From Metarhizium brunneum (taxonomy: Eukaryota; Ascomycota; Sordariomycetes; Hypocreales; Clavicipitaceae): a stretch of DNA of 64,000 nt. The stretch covers positions 7,254,001 through 7,318,000 of the forward strand of contig NC_089423.1 in assembly GCF_013426205.1 (NCBI RefSeq). Direction: 5' to 3'. Shown here one piece after another: positions 1-14,046 of the stretch. The notes below the pieces were generated by a model, which saw only the letters and a program-made list of their open reading frames with translations, was not told the origin of the DNA and did not search any database. Within the stretch, counting starts at the first letter, position 1. Each line of letters opens with the position of its first letter. A program made the translations under genes and the position numbers.

Positions 1-96
1 ATTATATTAGCTATAAAAAAGCTTAATAAAGCTAATAATACTAAAAGTAAAGCTACTTAATAAATTTATATTAATAGTTTTACTTTTTTTAGAGGG
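1..96 (+). repeat. Left arm of a long inverted repeat (degraded element)
   Basis: The reverse complement of this stretch matches 1740-1832 nearly base for base. The visible differences are mostly G/A or C/T transitions, as RIP would leave, plus one T of length difference. The arm probably continues left of the window. The 1.6 kb between the arms is almost pure A+T with no readable frame. Two arms of this length around such a spacer resemble a DNA transposon with long terminal inverted repeats, but no transposase can be read. Confidence 0.6.
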
Positions 97-1739
97 AAAG
101 TAATTTATTTAATTTTATTATAAATTTTTAAAGCTAAATTAAAATATTATTATTACTTATATTTATTATTTTATTATTTAATTTATAATTAATTATTAAT
201 TAATTTTTAGAATTTTTTAATTTACTTTTTAAATCTTTGATTTTTAATATTATTTTTAGTATTAAAAATAATTAAAAATTACTTTATAGCTTTTTTTTTT
301 AATTTATTACTTTTTTTAAGCTTATTATTTTTTTTTTTTTTTAGCTTATTTTTTTTTTATTTAGCTTTTATTTACTTTATTATAATAATATAATAAAGCT
401 ATATAATATAATCTTTTATAATTTAATTAAGAGAATAAGCTATTAATTAATTAATAATTAATTAATAATTAATTAATAATAAAATTAAAATTTATTATTA
501 AAAAAATTATTAATATAAAATATATATTTTTTATTTTTATAAATACTTATATTAATATATATTTTTTTAATATTAAGTTAAATTAATTATTAATTAATTA
601 TTAAATTATAATAAAAAAATAAAAAAAAAAGGCTAGTTAATTACCAGGACCTACTAGTAATATAATTAATAGCTATATCTAGCTAATTAAATAATAATAT
701 ATAATTAAAAAAATACTATATATATATATTATAATATATTAAATTTATTAGCTTAAAAGGTGATTTATAACCTTATATACCAGTAAAAGCTTATAACTTT
801 ACACGTTAAAAACGTAATAATAATAGTAACTTATAATTATATAAGTTATACCCTAAAAAACTTAGAGTAATTTAATATAATATAAATTAATAAAGTTTAT
901 ACTTAACTTTTATAAAGCTTATTATTTTCCTTATAATTACCTTATTTTACTTTTATATACCTAATTTAAATAAATTACTTTATAAATAATATAACTACTT
1001 ATAAGTTTTTAGCTTTATATTACTCTCTAAAGTATTATAACTTATTAATATTAAACTTAATTAATAGTTAATAATTATAATTATAACTAGTACTAAAAAA
1101 GATAATAAGCTTAATATAAGTAAATTACTTATTATAACTTTAAAAATTAAAGCTAATAAGCTTAAAAAGGTAATAAAAAAGCTATTATTATAAAAAATAT
1201 TAATAAGAAAAAAAATATATTATTAAAAGCTAAAAATATTAAAAAAATTAATAAACTTAATAAAGTAGCTAAGAAAATAAGAAAAAAAAAAGATAAAAAA
1301 GAGAATTAAGAAAAATATTATAAAGCTAGTTAATAAAAAGTAGCTTTATATTATAGTTTTCCCCCTTATTATAAAGGGATTAATTAATTATATAAATATT
1401 TTATTAATATTATAATTTTTAATATATAATTTATATATTAAAATATTAACTTTAAATAAGTTTTTTATATATTATTTTTATTTAAGTTTAAAATTTTTAT
1501 TTTTTTTTTATAAAAATTATTAGTTTAATAAACTTAATAACTATAATTATAGCTTATATAATATATTTTTATAAATAATTAAATAAGTATTAATAATAAG
1601 CTAAAAAATTATTAATTAATTTCTTATTTTTACTTATACTTTTAATATTTTTATATATTAATATAATTTTTTTATTATATTAACTCTTAATATATATTTT
1701 AAAGTTAAAATAATTTAAAAAAACTATATTTTATTAATT

Positions 1740-1832
1740 CCCTCTAAAAAAGGTAAAACTACTAATATAAATTTATTAGGTAGCTTTACTTTTAGTATTA
1801 TTAGCTTTATTAGGCTTTTTTATAACTAATAT
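1740..1832 (-). repeat. Right arm of the long inverted repeat, interrupted by the outer LTR element
   Basis: This is the inverted partner of bases 1-96. It stops at the left target duplication AATAT of the outer LTR retrotransposon. The sequence after the right LTR (from 17627, AATAGCTTTTTT...) continues it plausibly, so the LTR element inserted into or at the end of this older repeat. Confidence 0.55.
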
Positions 1833-2273
1833 TGTTATAACCCAGTTGTATACAAGAAGCAGGCTGCAAGTTAGGCCGGCTATATAAGCCACAAAACGGT
1901 ATAAGTAAGGCAGATAATAGATTAATAGTTAAAGTAATTATTATATTTAGATTATAAGAGAGAATTATAATTTATATAAGTAGAGTTATAATTATAATAA
2001 TAATCTAAAAGAAAATATTATAATAAAAAAAGTAATCCCTTATAATATATAAAAACCCCTAAATTTACTTTATAAATAGATTTTAGCTTTTTAGCTTTTA
2101 ATAATAATTATTATATTAATTTAAGCTTTACTTATAACTCTTTAACTTTAATTACTTAGTTATAATTTATAACCTATTATTATATAATACCTAATTACTT
2201 AGATTAATTACCCTAGTTATTTTATTAATATAAATTATAATTAGTTTATTTTTTAGGAATTTTAATTATTATA
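1833..2273 (+). repeat. 5' LTR of the outer element
   Basis: This is the direct-repeat partner of 17181-17621 and has the same length, 441 bp. The first 90 bases or so keep unusual G+C (ACCCAGTTGTATACAAGAAG, then GGCCGGC), while the remainder is strongly A+T shifted. It is also related, in reverse complement, to the LTRs at 4499-4951 and 11860-12312. Confidence 0.85.
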
Positions 2274-3208
2274 TATTAAAAGCTTTTATTTAAATAATTA
2301 TTATATTATTTTAAGTAATATTTAATAATTATTAAAATAATACTTATAATACCTACTTTATTTAAGATAATTATATTATTAATACCTTAGAAACCTTAAA
2401 GCTTTAAACCTTAAAACCTTATAAAAAAACTTATATAATTATATTAATAAGTTAAATAACTTAGCTTTAAATATTAAATATTTATATTAAAATAAAAAAA
2501 CTTAAAAGAAATTATTAAGCTTAAAGTATTAAAACCTTATAATAATAACCTAAAAATATTTTAAGAATTCTTAATCTAGCTTAAAGTATATTATTAATTC
2601 TATTTAAATAAATTAATTAATATATAAGTAAAAGTATTATATACTAAAAAGTATATAATAAGTATTATATTTATATAATTTAAATTAATTATATAAAATT
2701 ATTTTAATAATATAAAAAATAATTAAAATAATAAAATAAAAAATATATTTATTAATTATAAGAAATTTAAAAAAGTAATTAAAAAAATATTTAAATTAAT
2801 TAATAAAATAAAAACTATAATTATTTATATAAATTAACTTAAATAAAAAGAATTTATATTAAATTATATAATATATTTTAAATAAGTTATTTTAGTATTT
2901 AATTAAAAGAATAAGCTACTTATATTAGCTTTTTTTAAAAAACTAAAAAAAAAAATTAAAAATAAATTATATAAAAAAAATATATTAAATAATTTCTTAA
3001 ATTATATAATAATAATAATTTAAATTAATAATAAATAATATTAATAATATATATAAAAGTAATAAGAAAAAAAAACTTAAAATTTTATAAAAAAAAAAAA
3101 TAATAAGTAAACTAAAAAAAAAAATAAAAAAAACTTATTATTTATAGCTATATTTTTAATTTTAAATAAATAAAGCTTAATATTATTAAGAAAAATAATA
3201 AAAAAAAA

Positions 3209-3259
3209 TATTATAATTATAAAAAACCAGGATATTTTACTAATAAATATAAAAAACCT
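3209..3259 (+). pseudogene. RIP fossil of a Gag CCHC zinc knuckle (outer element)
   Basis: This + strand frame reads YYNYKKPGYFTNKYKKP. Reversing C-to-T and G-to-A changes gives the retroviral knuckle pattern C-x2-C-GKPGH-x4-C: the three Cys codons (TGT) became TAT, His (CAT) became TAT and Gly (GGA) became AAA. The site lies about 0.94 kb inside the 5' LTR, as expected for Gag. Confidence 0.75.
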
Positions 3260-4498
3260 AAAAAAAAAAAAAAGCTAATATTAAAAAGAAATAAAAAATA
3301 ACTTAATTTTATTAATTAATAAAAAATTAAAGTTATTAAATTAAAAGTAAAATATAAAAATCTTAATTAAATTTTTTATTATAATAATAATTATTATATT
3401 TATATAAATAATAAATAAAAAAAAGAATAATTTTTAAAAAAGCTAAAAAAACTAAAAAAAAAAATTATAAATTTTATAAAAAATAAGCTATAAATAACTA
3501 AATAATAAGTATAAAAAAACCTAAATAAATAATTAATAAAAAAAAAACTTTTATAATAATAAAATAAAAAAAATTATATAAATTAAAATTATTAAAATAT
3601 TTAAATAAAAACTTATATTAAGAAATTCTTAATTAAGTATAATAATAAATAAAAATAAGAAAAATTTAAAAAAAATAATAATATAAAAAGAAGTAAAATA
3701 TATAAATTTTTATTACCTTTAATAAATTAAAAAATAAAATAAAAAATATAAATATTAATAATAATAATATAATTCTAAATATTTTAAAAGTATTTAAAAA
3801 TAAATAAAATAAGAAAATAATACTAATAAAACTAATAATTATATAAAAATAAGTTATATAATAATATTTTTTTATATTAATAAAAAAATATTTTATAATT
3901 TTTATTTTAATAATAAATACTATTATAATAATAAAAAACTAAATATTATAATTTTTTAAAAAAAAAAAGAAAATAATTCTAAACTTTTATTAAAATATAT
4001 AAAATATATATATTTAATATAAGTATTATATATATTTATAATATATTAAATATACTTTTAAATTAAAGTATAATTAAATATATTTTTAATTAAAATAAAA
4101 AAATATTTAATTAAAGTATTATATTTTAAATAAAAACTTTTAAAATAAAAAGTAAAAATAATTAATAATAATTAAATAATAATTTTAAAACTTAATTTAA
4201 ATATACTTATTAAATACTAAGCTTATATAAATTTTATAAATATATATAAATTAAATATATATTAATTATATATATATATATAAATTAAATATATATTAAT
4301 TATATATATATATATAAAATAAATAATAATATTAGTATATATATAAAAAAAAAATCCTAATATATAAAAAAAAATTATTATTTAAATTATTTTAATATAA
4401 AATAAAAAATTATATAATATACTTATTATTAAATTATTTAAAATATATAATAAATAAAGCTAAGAAATAATATAAATAATAATATAAAATATTAATAA

Positions 4499-4951
4499 TA
4501 TAACAGCTAAGGTTCCTAAGGGATAAACTAGTTATAGTTTATATTAGTAAAGCTACTAGGGCAGTTAATCTAAGTAATTAGGTGTTATATTAGTAATAGG
4601 TTATAGACTATAATTAAGTAATCAGAGTTAAAGAGTTATAAGTAAAGCTTATTTAATATAATAATTTATATTAAAAGCTAAGAAGCTAAAGTTTATTTAT
4701 AGAGTAAAATTAGGGTTCTTATATATAAGGTGATTACTCTTTCCTAAAAGCGATTTTTAACTATAAGTTATCCTAATTATAAGGTAATTATATTAACTTA
4801 TATAATAATTATTTTAATTATAAGATAACTTTTATAATTACCTTATATACTCTGATTATTTCTTTAATATAGGCCTTATCCCTCCATAAGGCAGCTTATA
4901 TAAGCGGCCTATTTTATAACCTATATTATAGCTTATAGCTAGGTTATAATA
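4499..4951 (-). repeat. 3' LTR of the inner element
   Basis: This is the 453-bp direct-repeat partner of 11860-12312. It is fully A+T shifted at the end whose counterpart in the other LTR keeps G+C (GGTTATAATA here against GGTCGTAACA there). Confidence 0.85.
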
Positions 4952-7911
4952 TAATATCCCCTCTCTTATAGTTTTATCCTTAAGGCCTAAGTTTTATATT
5001 ATAAGTAGCTCTTTTTTCTTACTTATATTAGTTATAAGTTTTCTTATTTTTTTTTATTTTTTATAATATCCTTTTAATATTATATCTAGTTATATTTTTA
5101 AAAGTAAATTAAAAAGTAAGTTATTACTTTATTTTAATAATCTTCTTTTAATTATTTTTTCTTATTTAATTAATATATTATCTTACTTTACTTATTTTTT
5201 TTAGGGTATTTCTTTTTATAAGGTATTACTTATTAATTCCTTATAATATTTTAAGTATATTTACTTAAAATACTTATAATATAATACTTTAAGTATTACC
5301 CTTACTTAGCTTTAAAAGATAATTAATTAATATACTAAGCTTAAGTCTAAGTTAAAGGCTATAAAAGAGAAAGTCCTTTACCTTAAAAAATAAAAGAAAA
5401 TATGGTTTAAGAAAATAATATAAGTAATCTTATAAGGTATTAATAATATAAAGGAGTTAAAATATATAAAAAGGAAAGAGGCTAAGTATAAAAAGCATTA
5501 TATAGCTAAAAACTATTCTCTTTTTTTTAGTTTATTAGACACTGATTTTAAAAGGGTTTAAGATAATATATATTTAGATATTATATTATCTTCTTTCTTA
5601 CTTATAAACCTAAGGTTTATTAATCTTAGTAGTACTTCTAGTAGAACTACCTTAATAGGTACTAGTACTTCTTTAGGTGCTTTATAGGTTCTTATATATT
5701 TTTTTTATATTTATAGTTTTTTTACTTAATAAGGTATTAATATTATTTATTTTTTATTTTTATATCTAAGATTTATTTTACTTTATACTTTTTATTATCT
5801 AAGACTTTAATATCTTTTTTTATTAATATATTATCTAGTACTTTTTTAAGAAGTAAAATATATACTATAAGATAATTTCTTATAGTTTTTAATAATAAAA
5901 GTTTATAATTATTTATTAATATTTATTTTTTAATAGTAAATAATCCTAATTTTTTATAATTTAATTTATTACTTAGTTATATTATTTTAATGTTTTATTA
6001 GAGTAAGTAGATTATATCTCCCTTCTTAAAAATTAATCCCTTTAATCTTTTATAATTATAATATTATATTATTTTATTTTATATAAATTCTAATTTATAT
6101 TATATTTTTTTATATAATTTCTTTAGTTTATTTACTTATAATATTACTTATTTTACTTATAGTTTTTTATGCTATGTTTAAAATACTTTAGGATTAAATC
6201 TATAGTTAGTATAAGCTAGTATTTACTTTATTAATTCTAATATTAAGCTATTATAAGCTAATTATACTATAAGTAACTATTTTACTTAATTATCCTATTA
6301 ATAATTAATATAATATTATAAATACTATTTAAGTATTTGGTTTAATTTTTTTATTTATTTATTTATTTATAAATAATATATAATACTTAACTTATAATTT
6401 ATTTTAAGTTATACTATAAGTACTTACTAAAACTTAGAAGTAAATATACTTTTTTTATTTAATATGATTTCTTTTAGTAATTTATAATTACTTATTATTA
6501 TTTATAAGAATATATATATAAGTTCTTTTATATTACTTACTTCTTTATATAATAAAAAGTATTTATACTTTATAAGTCTATTTATAACCATAAATATACT
6601 ATTATATTTTATATTAGTTATTAGTTCTTTTAATATTAATAGCTTTATAATATGATTAAAAGCTATTAATTCCTATAGTTATATTAGTACTAGTAATAGT
6701 TATAATTCTTTATATAGCTTATATTATAATACCTTACTTTTTTTATATTATATATATTTATTAATAACCTTTTTAACTATCTTCTTAATTCCTAAGAAAT
6801 TATATTATTATTATATCTTATTTAGTATTTTATAGATTCCTTAATATTTATAAACTAAATATTTATATATTTCTTTAATATATTCTTCTTATAGCTCTAG
6901 AGGTATTTAGGTCTTTTTATAGTACTTTGGGGTATTTCTAGGTTTTATGAGATATTCTTTTAGTGTGTTTATAAACCTAACCTTTTTTTTTGCCTATTAT
7001 TAGATTTTCTTATATACTAGGTTTTTATCTTATACCTTTAATATAGTATTTAGTTATCTTTACTAAAAGTTATTATTTTTATTAATCTTAAGGAGTTATT
7101 TTATTATTATAAGCACTCTTATATTATAATTGCTTTTTTAACTTAAAGCGTTTACTTATTTATTCTTAGATTCTTTTTAATAGATAATTTTATAGTTAAA
7201 TTTTAAGAGATATTTAGCTTATTAAATTTATTATTTATTTAATTATTATATTATTATAAAATAAGAGATATTCTTATAATTAATATATACTTTAACTTTA
7301 TATTTACTTCTTATAAAGTAATATCTAAATTCTTTAAAAGTATTAATAATTACTAGGAATTCTTTATTATAAATAAGGTAATTAAGTTTTACTTTATAAA
7401 GTTTCTTTAAGTAAAACATAATAAGGTATAATTTCTTATTATTATCTTTTTATTTAACTTATACTCTTAAAATAAAGTTTAAAGAATTAGTTTTTAGTTT
7501 TATTTTTTTTTTTAAGTTAAAGGTTCTTAAAATAGGTTTAAATATAATAAGTTCTTTAATCTTATTAAAAGCATATTATACTTTATTATTTTAGTTCTAT
7601 TATTTATTCTTTTTAGTAAGTTTATTTAAGGGTATTATGATTTTATTATAGCTTTTAATAAATCTCTTATAATAGTTTATAAAGCCTTTAAAGCTTTATA
7701 TATCCTTAATATTCTTTAGTATTAGCTAGTTCCTTATTACCTTAATCTTTATTTTTTTTATTTATATCTTATTTAATTATATTATATATCCTAAAAAATC
7801 TACTTCTTAGGTATAAAATTTACTTTTTACTAGTTCTATTAATAACTTTATATCTTATAGTACTTATAATACCTTATATATATATTCTTTATAGTCTTTT
7901 AGGGTTTTTAA

Positions 7912-7935
7912 GAAAATTAATATATTATTTAAATA
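7912..7935 (-). pseudogene. RIP fossil of the Gypsy reverse-transcriptase catalytic motif (inner element)
   Basis: The minus-strand frame reads YLNNILIF followed by LKTL. This is the Ty3/Gypsy motif YLDDILIFSKT with both Asp codons changed to Asn (GAT to AAT, the G-to-A change expected from RIP). The flanking codons, read with changed bases allowed, keep the surrounding palm-domain pattern. Confidence 0.75.
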
Positions 7936-10858
7936 TATTACTATAAAATTATTTAAATACTTTTATAATATATTATTAATTATTTATTAAAATATTATTA
8001 ATATATTAGTAAGCTTAAATAATATTACTAAGTATTTAAATAATTTAAACTTTATTTTAAAGGTTATTTTTTATTTATAGCCTTTCTTTATTTAAATTAA
8101 ATTATATACTCCCTTTAGGTCTAAAGTAATAAACTAATTTATTTTATATAATTAGTCTTATAGTTCTAATATAAGTAATAATAATATTTAATCCTTTATG
8201 GTAATTACATTTAATTATTAATAATTTATTATTAACTATAGTTTCCTATTTTTCTTTAGAATAAATATAACTAGGTATTTAGCTTTTAATATAAATACTT
8301 TAATATAGCCTTTTATTAATATTTTATTAATATACTCTTATAATATTTTAAGTTTTCTTATATTTAAGTTATAAATCTTATAAAATATTATTAACTTTTT
8401 ATTTATTAATTTAATTTAATAATCTTATTAGCTATATTCTAATAATCTGGTTTTTAATTCTTTTATAAATAACTTTTTATATTTTTAATATTTCTTAGGG
8501 ATATTTTTAAGTTTTTTTTCTTTTATTATTAAGCTTTTATTATTTATATTATTTTTATTATTTTTTTCTTCTTTAAGTTTTTTATTTATATTTATAAGGT
8601 TTTTCCTTAAGGTAATAATAACCTTTTAGATCTTAGCTTTTATTTTCTTATTACTTATTATTATTTATATTCTAGTTTATAGCGCTATTAAGGTTATTAT
8701 AATAGATCTAATTATTCTTTTCTTTATACTTATTATCTTTATATTATTTATTTATTATTATTAGTCCTTAAATAACTTACTTAAAGGTTCCTTTTCTTTA
8801 GAACTTTATTTATAAGCTAAGTTATAATAAAATTTTATTTTTTCTTTTAAATTCTATTAATTTTATTAGCTTAAAGTCTTATTTTACTTTAATTAGCTTA
8901 TTCTTTAGTTAATTAATAGGTTACTCTCCTATAACTATAGGTACCTTAATACTAGGTTATATTTTAATATATTTATAATATTAAGTTAAATCACTTTTAA
9001 ATAACCTTAAATTTATACTTTAAGATAATTAGTCTTTTAATTAATAATTCTATTATTATAAGTAAAAAGTTTTCCTTTAATATTAATTAACTTATATAAT
9101 ACCTTTTTATGTTTTTATAGTAATTAATAATAATTTATAACTCTAGGTAAAATATAATTACTTATTATACTACTATCTATAAGTATATAAACATGATATC
9201 TTATAACTTTAGTATTTAATACCATCTTATTACTTTATTTATCTTAGATTATATTAAGGGTTATTAGCATCTTTCTCTTTATACCAGCTTATAACCCTTT
9301 TATAAATAATATACCTTATTTTTTAAGTTTTTTAGAATAGATTTTTCTACGATTTATTATTTTATTTCTTAGTATTATTTTATAAGTTTAGTTTTATTTT
9401 ATAAGTACTTAAAGTAAAACCTATTATTAAATATTTAATATAGGTAGTTATAAATTTAATCTTTTATTTTTTTATGCTTTTTATATCTTAGGTTATTATA
9501 GTTTATTATATATTTCTTATTATATTTAGGGTTAAATTTTTATTTATTATATTACTTATTTAGCCTTTATTTACTATAATATATTAATTTAGTAGTTCCC
9601 CTAGGGTCTTTTTATTTAAGTATATCTAATACTTATTATATCTGTTTATATACTATTAGTATTTTATATTATTACTTATACTATTCTTTAGCCTTATTTA
9701 CTATATATTCTAAGTAATTTAATAGTAGGTATACTATATAGTTTTTTATTTTATATTAAGGTGATTTAAGTAATAACTTTCTCTTATATATTAGGATTTT
9801 TCCCTTATATATATACTAATATTACTACCTATTTTTTATATATATATATAATTAATATATGTTTAATTTATATATATTTATAAGATTTATATAAGCTTAG
9901 TATTTAATAGGTGTATTTAAATTAGGTTCTAAAATTATTATTTAATTATTATTAATTATTTTTACTCTTTATTTTAGGAGTTCTTATCTAAAGTATAATA
10001 CTTTAATTAGATATCCTTTTATTTTAATTAAAAATATATTTAATTATACCTTAGTTATAAAATATACCTAATATATTATAAATATATATAATACTTATAC
10101 TAATTATATATAGTTCTTATATCTTAGTAAAAGTCTAGAGTTATTCCCTTCTTCCCTTTTTAGGTATTATAGTATTAGATTTCTTAATATTATAGTAGTA
10201 TTTATTATAATAATAGGGATTATAAAATGTTTTCTTATTAGTATAAGAAAATATTATTATATAGCTTATTCTTATGTGGTTATTAGCCTTATAAGTGTTT
10301 TTTTCTTGCTTTATTTATCTTTAAATACTTTTAAAGTATTTAGGATTATATTATTATTATTAATACTTATTTCTTTTATTTTATCTTTTAGTTTATTAAA
10401 AGTAATAAGGATTTATATGTTTTACTCCTCCTTATATTATTATTCCCTTTAAATTTTCCTTACTTTTACTTATTATTATACCTAATTAAGAATTTCTTAG
10501 TGTGAGTTTTTATTTAAATATTTTAGTGATTTTAGTTTATAAAGTTCTTTTTATCTTATTATTATAAGTGTTTTTTTTTTATTAATTATTTATTTAGGTC
10601 TTCTTATACTAGTTATTTAGCTACTTATAGCTTATTTTTTATAAAGTTTATAATTTTTTTCTTTAGTTTTCTTAGTTCTTTTAGAAATTATCCTTTTTCT
10701 TATTTATTACTTATATAAACATAGTAGTTATTATTATAATAGAAGGTTTAGTTAAGGTTCTTATATTTTACCTTTAATTTAATAACTTTAATTTTTTATT
10801 AATTAATAGAATTAAGTTATTTCTTACCTCTTTTTAGTATTAGCTTTTATTCTTTCTT

Positions 10859-10909
10859 AGGTTTCTTATATTTATTAATAAAATATCCTGGTTTTTTATA
10901 GTTATAATA
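10859..10909 (-). pseudogene. RIP fossil of a Gag CCHC zinc knuckle (inner element)
   Basis: The minus strand reads YYNYKKPGYFINKYKKP, nearly identical to the outer copy at 3209-3259. It lies about 0.95 kb inside the 5' LTR of the inner element, mirroring the outer copy. Confidence 0.75.
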
Positions 10910-11859
10910 TTTCTTTTTTTTTTTATTATTTTTCTTAGTAATATTAAGCTTTATTTATTTAGGGTTAAGAGTATAATTATAAGTAATAGGTTTATTATAC
11001 TTTTTATATTAATTAGCTTAATAACTTTTTCCTTTAATAAAGCTTTAGGTTCTTTTACCTTATTTCTTTTATATATATTATTAATATTATTTATTATTAA
11101 TTTATATTATTATAATAATATAATCTAATAAGTTATTTAATTTATTCTTTTTATAAAGTTTATCCTTAACTTCTTCTTTAAGTCCCTTATAAAAGGTTAA
11201 TATAAAAGGTTTATCTTCTTAGTTAAGCTAAAATATAAGTTATTTAAAGTAAGTAGTATAATTAAAGGCTAATCCTTTCTACTTAAGCCTATTAATATAA
11301 TATTTAATAGCTTTAACTTTATTAATTATCTTAAAGGCTTTTTTAATAGCTTTTTTAAATTTATTATAACTTTTAAAAATAATATTAGTTTCTTCTTTAT
11401 AGTTATTTTTTTTTTATTAAGGTAATTCCTTATAATAGGTTTAAATTATATAAGTATTACTCTTATTATATATCCTTTTATATAAAGTACCTTAATAAAG
11501 GATTCTTTTATTTTATTTAAGAATTATTAATAATAAGCTCTAAGTTAAGTAAGGAATCCTTAAAGTATACCTAGAAATCTATTATATAATCTTAGTACTT
11601 TAGGTTTAAGAATTTCTTTTAAGTTCTTTTTAATTATAATAATAATTATAACTTATTCTTATTATTCTTCTTTTATTTATTAGACTTATTTTTAAAAGTA
11701 TATAATCTTAATAAGTATTTTATAAGTAAAAATAATTATTAGTTCTTCTTAGGTTTTATTTAATTTAAATATAATAATAATCTTATATAATACCATATTA
11801 ATAATTATTAGGTATTACTTAAAGTAATATAGTAATAGTCTAAATAAGAGCTTTTAATA

Positions 11860-12312
11860 TATAATAACTAAGGTTTTTAAGGAATAAACTAATTATAGTT
11901 TATATTAGTAAAGCTACTAAGGTAGTTAATCTAAGTAATTAGGTATTATATTAGTAATAAGTTATAGATTATAACTAAGTAATCAGAGTTAAAGAGTTAT
12001 AAGTAAAGCTTATTTAATATAATAATTTATATTAAAAGCTAAGAAGCTAAAATCTATTTATGGAGTAAAATTAGGGTTCTTATATATAAGGTGGTTACTT
12101 TTTCTTAAAAGTAACTTTTAATTATAAGTTATCTTAATTATAAGGTAATTATATTAACTTATATAATAATTATTTTAATTATAAAATAACTCTTATAATC
12201 ACCTTATATACTTTAATTATTTCTTTAATATAAGCCTTATTTCTCCGTAAGGTAGCTTATATAGGCAGCCTATTTTGCGACCTACACTGCAGCCTGCGGC
12301 TAGGTCGTAACA
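11860..12312 (-). repeat. 5' LTR of the inner element
   Basis: This is the direct-repeat partner of 4499-4951. The last 70 bases on the + strand (about 12245-12312) keep normal composition, with GCGACC, CTGCAGCCTGCGG and GGTCGTAACA, while the rest and the partner LTR are A+T shifted. Confidence 0.85.
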
Positions 12313-14022
12313 AATAATATATAAATAAATATAATAAATATTAAATATACTTAAATAAAAAAATTCTAAGAAAATTATAAAATTAATATATTATAATAAA
12401 TAAAAGCTAAATAAATAATATTATAAATAATAGTTTAATTTTAAATATAATAAAAAATATATAATAAATTATAATAACTTAAAATATAAAAAATATAAAA
12501 AAATAAAAAATTAAATTTATAATTACTTATATTAAATATTTAATAATAGGTTTTATTTTAAGTATTTATAAAATAAAATTAAACTTATAAAATAATATTA
12601 AAAAATAAAATAATAAATTATAAAAGAATTTATTCTAAAAAACTTAAAAAATAAAGTATATTATTTATAAAAAAGCTATAAACTAATATAAAAAAAAATA
12701 CTAATAACTTTTAATATAATTTAAAATACATAAAGTAGTAAAATAATATTAAATACTAAAATTATAAAATATTATATTTATATACTTATAAATAATAATA
12801 TAATAAGTATTTATATTTTATTTAAAGTTATAAATTATTATTAATTATTATAAAAATATAAAAAAATATTATATAAATTAATTAATATTAAAAGGAAACT
12901 TTTTACTTATAATAATAAAATTATTAATTAAAAAATTAATTATTTTAAAATATAAATTTAAAATTATTTAAAAGTAATTTAACTTAATATTATAAATATA
13001 TTAAAATATAATCTAATATTAAAATATTTATAATTATAAGAAAATAACTTATTAATTAATTAAAAAATAAGCTAAATAAAATAAAATAAAACTTTAAATT
13101 AATAAAATTAATAAAATTTAAAAAAAAAATTTTTTTTATTATAATTTAATTTATAAATAAAATTCTAAAAATAAAAAACCTTCAAGTAAATTATTTAAAA
13201 ATTAATAATAATAAATAAATAATATAAAAATAATAAATATAAAAAAAAAATAATTAAATTTATTATAATAATCTTAATAATATTATAAATTAAAATATAA
13301 ATAATAATAAATAATAAAAAAATAAAAGCTAAAATTTAAAAAATTATTATTATTTTAAAAAAAAACCTTATAAATATAAATAAAAAACTTAAAAAAAAAA
13401 AAAAAAATAATAAAAATAATAAAAGCTTAATAATAAAAAAAAAAAAACTTAAAAATATTCTTAAAAAATATTAAAAATATAAAAAATTATTTATAAAAAA
13501 ATTAAAAATTAAATTATTTAAATATAATTAATAAAATTATAAAATTAAATTAATAAATAAAAACTTAATAATATTTTATAAAATTTATAACTTAAATATA
13601 AAAAAACTTAAAATATTATAAAAATATATTAATAAAATATTAATAAAAAGCTATATTAAAGTATTAATATTAAAAGTTAAATACCTAATTATATTTATTT
13701 TAAAAAAAAATAAAAAATTATAATTAATAATAAATTATTAATAATTAAATATAATTATTATAAAAAATAAAATATTATTATTATTAATATTAGAATTATA
13801 AAACTAATTATATAATATAAATTAATTTATTATAATAAATCTAAAAAAAATATATAATTTAATTTAAATAAAAAAAATTATAAATAAATAATAACTTTTA
13901 AAATAAAATTTAAATTATTTAAATACTTAATAATATTAATAAAGCTTATTAATATATTAATAATATTTTAAAAAATAATTAATAATATATTATAAAAATA
14001 TTTAAATAACTTTATAATAATA

Positions 14023-14046
14023 TATTTTAATAATATATTAATTTTT
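14023..14046 (+). pseudogene. RIP fossil of the Gypsy reverse-transcriptase catalytic motif (outer element)
   Basis: The frame reads YFNNILIF followed by LKTLKNYK. It corresponds to the Ty3/Gypsy YLDDILIFSKTLEEHK region with Asp-to-Asn changes. Upstream codons from about 13960 read like the preceding palm residues with Gln/Arg codons turned into stops. This fixes the superfamily as Ty3/Gypsy rather than Copia. Confidence 0.75.

Larger units (their letters stand above)
4499..12312 (-). mobile_element. Inner Ty3/Gypsy-type LTR retrotransposon nested in the outer copy, reverse orientation
   Basis: The 453-bp direct LTRs lie at 4499-4951 and 11860-12312, flanked by AATAA (4494-4498 and 12313-12317) as a 5-bp target duplication. 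On the minus strand the 5' LTR is 11860-12312. The Gag knuckle fossil is at 10859-10909, the reverse-transcriptase fossil at 7912-7935 and the polypurine tract AAGAGAGGGGA at 4957-4967, next to the 3' LTR. The total is 7,814 bp. It is the same family as the outer element but visibly less A+T shifted, which fits a younger insertion with fewer rounds of RIP. No open frame remains. Confidence 0.87.
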
